Shown piece by piece: positions 21,401-37,925 of a stretch of DNA of 64,000 nucleotides. The notes beneath the pieces are model-generated. The model saw only the letters and a list, made by a program, of their open reading frames with translations, did no database searches and had not been told where the DNA came from. The position numbers and the translations under genes were made by a program. Source of the DNA: Antennarius striatus (taxonomy: Eukaryota; Chordata; Actinopteri; Lophiiformes; Antennariidae); assembly GCF_040054535.1 (NCBI RefSeq), contig NC_090794.1:4384501-4448500 (forward strand), given 5' to 3'. The stretch's first letter is position 1. Every line of letters starts with the position of its first letter.

Positions 21401-22173
21401 ATTGGTGGCTGGACCACCAGTCACACTACAGCACCAAATAGCTGCAGTCTAGCAGAAATAACGTCACACTGAGTCACGGCTCATTCTGCAGACTCAGCAT
21501 GCTGTCGCTTCAATGATTCACCAAAAAAAAAAGCCACAATTGCAACTAAGCCACGCACTTTTCAGCTGTCAGTGTCATTCAGGTTGGAGTGATTGGCACA
21601 AACATGGGCACCAGTGGATGTGGGCAGGGCTCCTAGCAACGCCGCTACCGCTACAGCTAGCTGCAACGACCTAAATGACGCACATAGCGGTAGCGGGCTA
21701 AGTTAACCTCACCTAAAACAGAACCGAAGCTGAGCAATAAATCTATCTCTATCTAAAGGATGGGTGATAATTACAGTCTTTTTATTTCTTAATTATATTC
21801 TTGTAACAGTAAATGCACGCACCTTTTCCACGGCGTGTACGCGGTTTGTGAAAGGGGTGGAGAGAGGTAACGCTAGGTCAACATATCACATAGTTTAGCA
21901 ACCAGCTAGCTATGCTAACGCTACCCGCCAAACTAAACTGTTTGCCGCCGGCCTTCCGGTGAAGGCATCGGTGCTCCCGCATTTGCACTTACTGCGGAGG
22001 TTGTTGACGAGCTCTGCTTGGTTGGTTCCTCCAGATTTCCAGGCCATTATTAAGCAGACTTTGCGGAGTAAGTAGCAAGCAGCTGTCAGTGCCGCGCCTG
22101 CGCCAAATGTTTTGGCGATGAAGCTGACAACCTCCAGAGCAGACGGTGGAGCGGCGGATACGTCACCAGACAT
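18416..22173 (-). CDS. pcmt1: Protein-L-isoaspartate (D-aspartate) O-methyltransferase
   Basis: SAM-dependent repair enzyme that methylates isoaspartyl residues in ageing proteins. Exons in transcription order: 22173-21993, 20250-20146, 20043-20012, 19636-19532, 19392-19272, 18816-18731, 18595-18416. The total is 810 nt, 269 residues. Starting at the internal Met43 (MAWKSGG) gives 227 residues, the usual mammalian length. The upstream start is kept because the extension (EVVSFIAK...[10 protein letters not shown]) resembles the longer human isoform. Motifs: [19 protein letters not shown] motif [55 protein letters not shown]. Exon 3 is only 32 nt. The gene is head-to-head with nup43. The large intron 1 (20251-21992) carries one repeat tail and nothing else recognised. 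Confidence 0.95.
20720..20767. repeat. Interspersed-repeat tail ('ccactttattcgtccacacaatggggaa' type)
   Basis: This short segment in pcmt1 intron 1 matches a segment at 52390-52425 (ccac..tt..attgtccacacaatgggga). Related pieces sit at 23870-23910 and 56305-56335. Such tails end many fish retroposons. The family was not determined. Confidence 0.5.
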
Positions 22174-22531
22174 CCAGAAACGTCTTATTGCAGAACGACC
22201 TTTCTAACGCATTCCTGCATACAGAATAGTGTCGTTTTTAAAAATGATTTAAATATATGAGTAACATTCAATTGAATTGCCATTGGTAAAGCAAATTTTA
22301 CCACAGCATTATCAGATTTGCTGCAGTAATTTATATAACTGCTGCTAAATTGTGAGCAGCGCACGAGCGTACAATCGCGAAAATCGCCTTATTAGGTAAT
22401 TTGACCTCACTCGGCCACCGTAGCTACGTACAAAGTAGTCGGCGCGTACATTTTAGTGTGGTACATGAATGCTAAGCTAATATCGCCATTCACACTGTCA
22501 ATTTTGAATTGCGTGACACTGTTTGGTCTCA
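22174..22531. promoter_or_regulatory. Bidirectional pcmt1/nup43 promoter region
   Basis: Only 358 bp separates the two divergent start codons. The stretch holds several CpG-containing runs (for example 22355-22385 and 22435-22450) and no TATA box that I can see. The same head-to-head arrangement exists in human. Transcription starts are not determined. Confidence 0.65.
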
Positions 22532-25500
22532 ATGGAGAGTATAAATGCCAAGTATGTGTCCCAGAAAGTCAGTAAAACTAGATGGCGTCCAGTTTCGCAC
22601 TCGCATTTGCAGCAGCCAGACATTTTTGCCACTGGTTCGTGGGATAACGAGGTAATGTGAAGCAAGTTGACAGATGCTAGTTCGTATGACAGACAAAGTC
22701 ACTCACACCGAGAAGTGCGTGTTTTTGCGAGGAGTGTGTTTCAAAAGTCTAGGGATGACTTAAAAAAATTGTTATGAATCGTTTGGTGTGTTTTTCATAA
22801 AAGTAGTGCACGGAGCAATGTAAACAGTTAAAGTGTAAGGTTAGTCTAAAGTTTGCCTAGCTATGCTAATTATCTTGCCAAGTGGACAGATAAAGCAGAC
22901 CCTAGCTGACCTCATAGCATAAACATTTTATAATGTTAGTGTGGAATTCAGGCCGTGCAGGGGTTTACTAATACTTAAATTAGAATTAATAAACTTAATT
23001 CTTAAGTGTATAATCTATAGATTTGGCCTCACCACCAGTATGTAACTGCCACAAAAACATTCTATTCCAGTGGATTTCATGTATCTCTGAAAGGCATGAA
23101 ATTATATCTTGTTGAAAAATAGACCAAAGACACTGTTAGTCATTCAAATGCTTTCTTCGTATGTTTGGTTAGTCTGTTTGATCACATTGATAATGGTATA
23201 TCTTCCCTTGGTATATCAATGTAATGATATATGACTGGACCTAAAGAACTCTAATGTGTGTCAATTGCAGGACAACAAGATTTCATTTTGGTCAATTGGC
23301 AGTCACACAAATTTGGCTGTTGACGATGGATTTGAAGGAGATCCTCTGCTTTTATGTGAAAACAAGCATGTTGGAGATGTTCTGGACCTTCAAGTAAGAC
23401 ACAGTCTCAACTAATGTACCAACTAGTAGTACGAAAACAAGGTTTCTTCTGTTGTGCAAACGTTGATAAAGAACAGGTACAGAATGATTCTCTGTTATAG
23501 AGTTGATTAAAGACAGGATATCATCCATACAAACCTTTACCACCTGCCTCTGAGAAAAATGGGTTCATCTTATTTATAATATTTTGTGTAAACCCACTGA
23601 GAATTTTAATGGCAGGCCTAATTTAATTTTGTGATTTAATTCTTTTACAGTTTTTAGACCAGGACAAAATCGTGACTGCGTCATCAACGGGAGCGGTCAC
23701 CATCTTCCGTCACCACCAAAACAGTCAGGTACACAAAGGACAAGTTGTGTCCTTGAAATACACAAGTTTTACAATGAGCTTGTACATATTCCTGTTATAT
23801 AAGAGGACGTGCATTGTTATCCTTGAATATGGGGACAAATTAGTCATTTATAGAAGAAGAAAGAAGAAGAAAGTCAACTTCATTGATCCCCTACGGGGAA
23901 ATTATCTTTACACTCTTTTTTACATGCGTATATGTATCAAACCATGCATACAAAGTTGTGTACAGGCTCCTGAACAAACACAACACACACTAGGGGCCTG
24001 TAGGCATGCGGTTAGTACAATTGTTAGTACATGGGGAGGCAGAGTGAAGGTTTGCGACTTCGGGGTGCGCCCCAAATGAGCAGTTTGTGAGGGGGACGGC
24101 GCCTTGCTCAAGGGCGCCTCGGCAGTGGCCTGGAGGTGAGCTGGCACCTCCCACTGTCAGCTCACACTCCGAGGATGTCTGGCGGGAGTGGGATTTGAAC
24201 TGCCAATGTCTGGGCGATGTCTGGTCTGAAGACTTCTGCTCTACCGCTGAGCCACTGCCGCCCCCAATGAATCAAATATGTATAGTATATAAACGTTGTT
24301 GCTGACAACTGACATCATGAAAGGAATTCTGGTGTAAAATAAGAATTTGGTATAATAAACGTGTCTTCTCTCATGAATGCAGACGATATCAGTTTCCCAT
24401 CACTGGGAAAGAGCTCATCATTACCCTTGTGACAACGCTCCCTGTACTGGTGTTGTGTGCAGCAGTCCAGAGATCGTCTCGGTTGGTGAAGATGGTAGGA
24501 TTATCGTCTTCAGAGCCGATCAGGAGGGAGTCATTCGAGTCATAGGTGAGCTTAAGAACGATATTCGTTTGCCAGACCGTCTTGTCATTAAAATAAACAG
24601 TTACAATGATACAGATATGTTTATTGGATTATTTGAACGTTATCAGAGAATGCGGACAGCAGCACGATTCATGCTGTGACTTACTTGAGGACAAATGAGA
24701 TTTTGACAGTGAACTCCATTGGCCAACTCAAGATGTGGGATTTCAGACAACAGAGCAACTCACCATCACAGATTCTTTCCCTGTAAGAGCTCATGAGTTT
24801 TAACCCAACATTTGATTTTCTCTCTTGTGCATTTCGCATTCTTGTGATTTTGATTTTAAGCACATTTAATATTTGGGTTTCTTTTCAGCTCAGGGGACAG
24901 AGTCCCCCTCCACTGTGTGGATAAACATCCCAACCAACAGCACATTGTGACCACTGGAGGGCAGGATGGCATGCTCTGTGTCTGGGACGTGAGACAAGGA
25001 AACACACCCATCTCGCTCATGGAGGCGCATTCTGCTGAGAGTAATTTATCCCTGAGCCAAATGATTTCTTTTCAGTTAATTTTTTTAATAACCATTTTAG
25101 ATGAAAGGTTTTTTTTTGTTTTTTTTCGCAGTGTGGGAAGTCCGCTTCCACCCAACCAACCCAGATCATCTGTTCACATGCTCAGAGGATGGTTCATTGC
25201 TTCACTGGGAGACTACTTCACAGTCAGAGATGCCATCCTTCTTACAAGGTGAGTCAAAATATTCTGTGTTTTTGGCTGCAGTCTATGATATTCATGTGAT
25301 ATTTAATATATTAGTCATACAAAACCACAGAAACACTGTCAGTGATACTGGTTATGGTGAGCTAAAATATCAAGTCAACATACTAAGAAAACTATATATC
25401 ATCATATAGCACATTAATCATAATAGTAATTTAACTGTTTTATGATGGTTTCCAGGTGGCAGGAACAGCAGCATGATATCTCGCAGTGCGATGGCTCCAG

Positions 25501-25685
25501 CTGGAGGGAATTCATCACTCATCAGCACCTGGCTGAGCGGAGACTCCAGCAAAGGACGTCTGGAGACGACTCACATGTTACCCAGTCAGACATTATCTGT
25601 CAACAGCTTGGATGTACTCGGACAATGTCTTGTCTGTGGGACTGATGGAGAGGCTATTTTTGTCAATAGACAGGTCCCAGTTTAA
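22532..25685 (+). CDS. nup43: Nucleoporin Nup43
   Basis: WD40 beta-propeller subunit of the Nup107-160 (Y) complex, part of the nuclear-pore scaffold and of mitotic kinetochores. Exons: 22532-22651, 23271-23393, 23651-23728, 24383-24545, 24647-24782, 24889-25040, 25132-25248, 25456-25685. The total is 1119 nt, 372 residues, close to the human length of about 380. Recognisable stretches are KYVSQKVSKTRWRP, FATGSWDNE, APCTGVVCSSPEIVSVGEDG, LTVNSIGQLKMWDFRQQ, VDKHPNQQHIVTTGGQDGML, WEVRFHPTNPDHLFTCSEDG and the C-terminal SVNSLDVLGQCLVCGTD. WD repeats cover most of the chain. A SINE occupies intron 3. The start is the first ATG and matches the family N-terminus (MExIxAKxVSQK). Confidence 0.96.
23853..24265 (-). 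mobile_element. tRNA-derived SINE
   Basis: In nup43 intron 3. Read on the minus strand, the head begins GGGGGCGGCAGTGGCTCAGCGG. It carries a perfect pol III A box TGGCTCAGCGG (24244-24254) and a B box GTTCAAATCCC (24190-24200) 43 bp later. The body continues for about 300 bp and ends in a 'ggggatcaatgaagttgac' tail plus a TTC-rich run at 23853-23875. I found no clear target-site duplication. Fish genomes carry many such SINEs. The family name is not assigned. Confidence 0.8.
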
Positions 25686-25929
25686 GGAGCTGTTCGTGCA
25701 CCGGACAAGATGTGGATGAAGATCTTTTTCATTGCTTTCAAGATGTCTTTTTATTTTTTATGATACATGGGAACCAAAATACTGTAGTCAAAGATAACTT
25801 GTGATGTTTGATTTCATACACACTGTGCACATTTCAATTGCAGTTGAACTGGGTTATCTTTGAGCAAAGTTGGGGGTATTTGTTTTGTTTTGATTCCAGT
25901 ATTTGACTTCAGCAGTTGTAAACATTTGA

Positions 25930-25935
25930 ATTAAA
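25930..25935 (+). terminator. nup43: nup43 poly(A) signal (ATTAAA variant)
   Basis: ATTAAA lies 245 bp after the stop, followed by a TG-rich stretch (tgtaaatgtctcctg). The region from there to 26600 shows no gene and contains the upstream region of lats1. Confidence 0.5.
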
Positions 25936-26610
25936 GGTCTTTATGTAAATGTCTCCTGCGTTTTTGGAAAGTTTTGTTGAAATAGAAATCTGTGGTATGT
26001 CATTAATATAATAGCTGTGAGATGAATGAACATTTGTTTTTCTTGATGCGAGCAAAACAATGAAATATGAGGAAGCACTTACCTCCAGCTGCTTAAACCA
26101 CTGTCATTAAACAATGGTATCATACCATTCTTGGGCATAGCACACTGGGGACGGCATTTCTTTAAACAGGCCTGTTTCAGATTAAATTTAATAATGCAAC
26201 ATACACAGGGCTTTTGGAATCATGGGTAGTTTACAATTTATGGATGGAAATTTCATTTTCATTAAGATATAACTAATTAACTTTCACGGCTAATTAACAT
26301 TAATTTTGATAACTTTGAATCTGCTTAATGCTAGAAGTAATAGAAATACTACCAATTCATACTGGAGTGTTCATGAGCTACATGTTAACAGAAGGTCCAG
26401 AGGTCAAATGAAGGATGTTGAGGAAGGGTGAGAAAAAAACAATCTTAATCTGTGAGATATCTTAAGTACTGCAAATAGAGATTTTTGTGTAGTATTTTAG
26501 AAGAATGATTTAATCATTGTAGTTTTTAAAACTAGTTAAAGCACTGTTGATTTTTTTGACTTATCTTCAGGATTTTAATTTCCTCATTTTATTGTGAAAT
26601 TGATAGTAGC

Positions 26611-26760
26611 CGGAAGTGTACCGCGGGGACTTCCGTGTGTAACTTGTTGCTGTTGTACTTGTCATTCAGACATCCTAGGAATTCAACCTGAAAAGGCACG
26701 AGACAGTTCAACACAACAAGGACAGTTTATGTTAAAATCAAGTCTTCACCGCCGAAAAAG
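26611..26760 (+). promoter_or_regulatory. lats1: lats1 core promoter and non-coding first exon
   Basis: Two ETS-type sites face each other: CGGAAGT at 26611-26617 and ACTTCCG at 26629-26635, around CCGCGG. About 120 bp downstream a donor (gaaaaag|gtaaaa at 26760/26761) fits an untranslated exon 1. The next acceptor, ttttctcag at 27433, opens exon 2, which contains the start codon at 27529. Transcription start is inferred. The intron between them (26761-27433) shows no other feature. Confidence 0.55.
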
Positions 26761-27528
26761 GTAAAAAAAAAAAATCGTTTGCTGTCAAAATAAGAAGATA
26801 GTGGAGAAACGCGGCGGCTACAGACATCGGTAAATTGTCAGTCACGGCTAACTTACTGTTGCTTGTTGTGTCCTGAGCTAGCAGCTAATTCGTAACCTGT
26901 TGTTGAATTAGCTTAGCAGCAAATGGATGCCTTTAGCACACAGGCCGCGGAGTTACGTTTGCGGAGTGTGGCTATATGACGACTGAAGTTGTGATAATTC
27001 CACCTGGTAGCTCATGGTTTTGCTGTGTGTTGTTGGTATTTATATAAGTGCTGACATTATTTTAACACATTTAACCAAGGGGAGCGACATTGCCCGTTAG
27101 CCCGAACTGCTAACTACGGTAGCAAGTGCACTGTATTTTAATATGCGAATTAATTGTTTTGTTAGATTTTCTAACACAATTTTTTAAAACATTTATCGCA
27201 AAAGCAAAATCGTGAAGCTCTTAAGTAAAGTTTTTATTTTTATTTTTTTTTGCGACAGTCATGCTCACGGTCTGAATTACATATTTATAATTAATTTCCA
27301 CCTGTTAATACTTCATAATTAACTGCAGTGAGTTAAAAGTGTCATCTTCCCAACCAGCTAACGTTTGGTAACATGACTTGTACTCTGGGTATCTGATTAT
27401 TTTGAATTGATAATGTGCATTTGTTTTTCTCAGCATGCAAATGTGAGGTCAGCCCCGTGTTATCCTGGCTGCAACCCTGGAATGAGTAACCTCTCCATCC
27501 TCCTCATCGTCATCATTTACGCTCTTCC

Positions 27529-33427
<5,899 letters not shown>

Positions 33428-35045
33428 CGCCTGAGGCCAGCTGAGCTGCTCTTTGGTGCGCAAAGGAGATTTTCATACATGTAACGTTTTTTTTTTTTAA
33501 GAGTAGTCAGAACAGTCACGTTAACATATGGGGAAAAAAACAGATGTTCATGATACAAGTTTAAGGAAAGACATTTGCTCTTCTGCCTAGAACTGGACAA
33601 TGAGTTCAATGTCAGTTTTGTGGTGCAGTAGCCGGGTGGATTAGTACTAGATCAGGAAATGGGTAACAGTAGATTTCAGTCGCAGTCGAAGACGTTTTTC
33701 CACGCTTAGGTCTGAACACTTTCTTACTACAGGGAAGAAATGCACTAGTTTTGTTGTAACCAGTCACCGATCAAGGGTTGGTGATTAAAAAATGTGTAAA
33801 TATATGTTATCTTCAGAAAAGAGAACTAAAGATGTCAGCTGAGATGGACGAATAATTCTCCCATCAGCGGATCTGGTTACCTTTGGATGGACACATCCGG
33901 TTTAGCCATTTCCTGTCTTCATGCTGAGCTAAGACGACCAGCTGTTAGTCTGGTTTCATATTTGCATTGTTTTCTTTGCCCAAAATGTTGAATTATTCCT
34001 CTGGTGTGAAGGTTCACTGTAAGATGTCAGATCAGAGGAACTGAAAGCAGCAGTTCTTTAGCCCTTCTCTCTTTCTTGAAGACTTAATTTATTTTAAAAA
34101 ATGTAACTGGTGATGCTAGTATAGATGCTGTTGTGTGGGAATTTGTGTTGTTGGAATTGCATTTACTGGTAGAAATTTTTTTTTAATTTATATTTTGATG
34201 TCTGTTGCAATGGGGTTTAGGGTTATGACTCGTAGAACGTTGCAGGGACATGTTGCTCTGATTATTTCATTGCTGTGCCTTTTTTGATCTCTTTGTCTTT
34301 CACCAAATATAAAGAGGGTCAATAAACAGATTGGCATGAGAGTAGGGGTAGCTGATTGAATTACTGTAGGTTTTATTTTCCTAATTTATACCTAAATGTA
34401 TTTATAAATTAAGTTGTAAACAATGGATGTAAATATTTTTCTCCTTCCTTTTGGCTGGTTATTTTTAAGTTTTTGTTAGGGCAGGCCCTCGTTGGTGTCC
34501 ACTGCTGCTGCCTCCTCTTAATTGTGTACATTTTAGAAACACTTAATTCACCTGATCCTGAATGAACCTTTTTTTTTTTAAACCCTAACCCTAACCGTTC
34601 AAAAATCCTGTTTGTCTATGAACCAAAGCACTATGATTAAGACACCACGGCTTGTTTCTGTGGCATTTCTACGCGATGAACAAGGTTCCTAAACACTTCA
34701 GCCTTTTGTACTTAACATTGAGTTTTGAATCTGGGAGAAGCTTGAAAGCTTACACCCTTTTTTTATTAATGATGTAAGGTTTATGAGGAACACTACGGCT
34801 GACTGTCACGTCAAGAACTGGATAGAAGGACTGACGGAGGAGCTATCTGCTCTCCCTCACATATCGCTACGATTTGATTCTCTTCCATGTTTGTATTTAG
34901 AAAATGATCAGTGAATGTAGTTATTTACTTACTGGTGATCACTGGCGTTCTGCACTGGTTTTGTGTTTTCATTGTGAAAGAACTTTATTTTTCTGTATAT
35001 TATTACTCTGAGAGGTTGGGTTCAGGGGTGAGGGTGACGAATAAA
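33428..35045 (+). other. lats1: lats1 3' UTR with two possible poly(A) signals
   Basis: AATAAA occurs at 34321-34326 (3' UTR about 0.9 kb) and at 35040-35045 (about 1.6 kb). Between them, 34581-34596 is AACCCTAACCCTAACC, a short telomere-like array after a T run. No ORF or RNA gene is recognised. Confidence 0.55.
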
Positions 35046-35493
35046 GAATGTAAGGAACTCCATGTTTTACATGCACACAAACTGTTGTGTTGTTATTATT
35101 TGATGAACGCAAGCACTGGTGATTGTCCTTAGTTCAAACTCACAGTATTGATTGGTGACCATCTAAAACATTTTAGATTTAATTAATTAGTTTAATTTCT
35201 TATTGATTACCCATTTCAGCCTTAAATTAGACCGGCCTCTTTCAGTTTTGATTAAGTTTTCAGGGAAAGGGTTGATGCAAAGCATGTAAAATATTTCTCT
35301 ATGTTGAAGCAGGAACATGTGAAACCAAAAAACAAGCGTTTTAAAAAATAGCAGATCGGTCTGAATCATTCATATTCATGGATGCATTCATTTCTTTCAT
35401 TCAAATTACTTATTCATTTGTCAAATATCTTCACACATGAACTTTAAAAGGACTGAGAGCCATTGTCAGTGTCAGCTGGCAAAGGAGGACAAA

Positions 35494-36551
35494 TACAGAT
35501 AGTCCTTGACTCACGAACATTCCACTTTCAGATATGAACACACGCTTGCCGCTATATCCGACTATTGTCCTGCAGTTCCGCTTTCTGCCACAACGCCCCC
35601 GGGGGGCAGCACTGCTGTGTTCACACAGCTCCAACATTCGTCGTCTCTTGTTTGTTGTCGCTGTGAGCATCTCTCAGTGTTCAGATCTGTACAGTACCAC
35701 AGTACCTTGGATTCTTTACTGTTTATCATGGATGATAAAGTAAAGACTAGTGAAGACAGTGGTAGTGGTGACATCTCTGATGACAACTCCTTCCTCCTTC
35801 ACTCTAAAGGTAAGCTGCATGCTACATGCTAAAGTACTGCAGAGTAAATTGTCAACATCAACAGCTGACTGCGTATTTTATATGTTTATTTTCATTCTTA
35901 CTTATTGCACACTAACATGATATTATGTGCTTTTTAACTTTTTTTAGTGGTTTAAATGGTCCAATGTGAGTGGCGGACAGACTAAGTCAAGTTAAATGAC
36001 GTAAACTTATTTATTTTGTTAAACCGATGTATAATCAAGAACAACTTAACTCGAAACGACTTCTACCTGTATTTTATTTTATTATATGTTGTTTTTATGT
36101 CGTCAGGTTGTCACTCTGTATGAGTGAAATGATAGGTAGGAACCATGGTTTCAGGTTAGGTTTCTGCCCGGAAGCATTAACTGACGCTAACGCTGAACTC
36201 TGAACGTTTTGCTAATTGACGGTAATTATTGGTCGTTAACTGAGAAACTGAAGGGGCGTGTCAGACTTTTGATGACCAGGAAGTGCGTCAGCGCGTCATT
36301 AAGTGAGTAAAATTCATTTAGCAGAGGTAGAGATGTTAGTTATATTACAGTACCAAAGTATTTTATTTCGTTTGTTATGTCCTGTAATTGTTTCTAAGTC
36401 TTAGGTGATAGTACTTTAGTATTTAGAATACTAACGAATTTAAATGACCTTGAATGGCGATTATAGATTTAAATTTAATAATGAATTATGAATAATTAAG
36501 ATTACTAACAACCTTTCAGAACCAGTTATGTTCATATGTTGACTACCTGTA
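35494..36551. mobile_element. TIR element remnant, Tc1/mariner-Tigger-like
   Basis: The left end TACAGATAGTCCTTGACTCA (35494-35513) is matched by an inverted right end at 36520-36551 (gttcatatgttgactacctgta). A weaker inverted copy lies at 36040-36072 (aacttaactcgaaacgact...acctgta), hinting at an internal duplication or nested copy. Both ends abut TA. No intact transposase is seen. A short ORF at 35728-35832 inside it has no recognised domain. Confidence 0.5.
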
Positions 36552-36588
36552 CGTTTTAGTAGTACAGTAGTAGAACGTCTGTTCAATG

Positions 36589-36602
36589 CTGCCCCCTGGT
36601 GG
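36589..36602 (-). promoter_or_regulatory. CTCF-type core motif
   Basis: On the minus strand CCACCAGGGGGCAG fits the vertebrate CTCF core CCASYAGRKGGCRS at every position. It lies between lats1 and rab10, right after the TIR element. A second perfect match in the opposite orientation (CCAGCAGGTGGCGC, 33103-33116) lies inside the last lats1 exon. Binding is not shown. Confidence 0.45.
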
Positions 36603-36639
36603 CGAGAGGGGTTCATAGTTCCATTTTCACCTTTTGAAC

Positions 36640-36850
36640 ATTCTCACCTTTTCCATCGCATCGCTGACATTAACAAGAACTGGACTCTTGGTTCTTTGTG
36701 AAGCTGACGTCTCTGACAGAAGTTTTTATACCTTCAACTCGGTTACACAGTGGCTAAAATTAGACATGACAGAATTGCTCTTCAACCCAAAGAAATCTGC
36801 ATGCAGGGACAAAACAAAGGGAAAAAGAAAAATAAGTAATCCTATTGGGA
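36640..36850. repeat. Duplicated block, copy A
   Basis: This is paired with 37620-37925. The best-conserved part (36752-36833) shares 'aacccaaagaaatctgcat' and 'gcagggacaaaacaaa', then an A-rich run, with 37820-37922. The flank with 'gaagctgacgtctctga' also matches 'gaagctgatgtctctga' at 37672-37688. On the minus strand the core lies between an acceptor-like ctgcatgcag and a donor-like gtataaa. Identity unknown. Confidence 0.55.
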
Positions 36851-36935
36851 TGATGAAAAATCTAAATGATTGTTTATTTTTAAATTAATAGGATGGAACT
36901 AAAATGAGCTCAGCTATAATAGCTGGTATCTTATT

Positions 36936-37066
36936 CGGGGTGTACCCCGCCTTTCACCCACAGCTAGCTGGGATAGGCCCCAGCAGACCAGTGAGGCGGA
37001 CAAGTGGCAGTCGGTGAAAAGATTGCAATCGTCTTATCTACATGAAAATGGAAAGATAGATGGATG
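36936..37066. repeat. Common teleost repeat tail (ends gatggatga)
   Basis: It contains 'ggtgtaccccgcctttcacc', 'agctgggataggccccagc' and a terminal 'gatagatggatga'. It is the same family as the longer copy at 50513-50820. It sits between the two duplicated blocks. Confidence 0.6.
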
Positions 37067-37619
37067 AAACCAAACTGAAATTAGCAGACTACTGTTTCAA
37101 CAACACCACCATCCAGAAAAACATTCCATCCTACTAACAGAAAAACAACCTCATCATCTCAGCAACCAGTCAGATAAGGTGCTGGAAAAAGGGTGAAGCT
37201 TTTTTTCCAACCAGACGGTGACGATGATCCTCTGTTGAAGGCCTTATGGTGAGAGGATGAGTCCATCTTGAGTAACTAGTTTTTCTTCCCCGATCACCTC
37301 ATAGTTTAGGGTCCTCACCCTCTAACAGATGAAGGCTTTCAGGTGAAGGTGTGTCAGCTTTTCCCATAGAGGATCACCACCAAGCATCATCAGTCTCCAT
37401 CTCTTCCTCCATCCCATCAATCACTCCCTCTGCCTCCTCCACTACATCCATCCACTCACGCCATCGATGAAGGCTGGTGACCGGAGGAGGAACAGGGTAG
37501 AGAATTACATGCCTGCTACACTCATGTCAGATGTTTGACTCCAGAGGCAAAGCAGAGCAACAAAATTATCCCTCCAGGCATCAGCGGATCGTTAACGAAA
37601 ATAAGCCTCCTCTCCTTTT

Positions 37620-37925
37620 CCAAAGCATCACGAACTTAAGTAGTGGACTGGTTTTGTTCTTTTGTACACGTGAAGCTGATGTCTCTGAGATCAGACGTGT
37701 GTTGAGACATGAAACAACATCATTGAGGACAAACAAGTTAACTTAAACAAGCTTATTTTTAATGGATCTGCAAAACTGTTTGAATTTCCAAAGATAATTT
37801 TTTTTGTACCTCCCACCCAGTTACCCAGTGGCAAACGTTAGACATTACAGAAATGCTTTCCAACCCAAAGAAATCTGCATGCAGGGACAAAACAAAAAAA
37901 ACCAAGGGAAAAAGAAAAATAAATT
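37620..37925. repeat. Duplicated block, copy B
   Basis: Partner of 36640-36850, about 1.05 kb away in direct orientation, with about 130 bp extra (37690-37815) splitting the two matching parts. It may lie in the long rab10 3' UTR (minus strand), whose end I cannot place. On the minus strand the core is open for about 23 codons between an acceptor-like and a donor-like site, as in copy A. Confidence 0.5.

Noticed and set aside
21320-21445. Small inverted repeat ggtggc/ccacc in pcmt1 intron 1
   Set aside because: The stem is about 6 bp, expected by chance.
35728-35832. Short ORF beginning MDDKVKTSEDSGSG
   Set aside because: It sits inside the TIR element and has no recognised domain. Too short to call a transposase or host gene.
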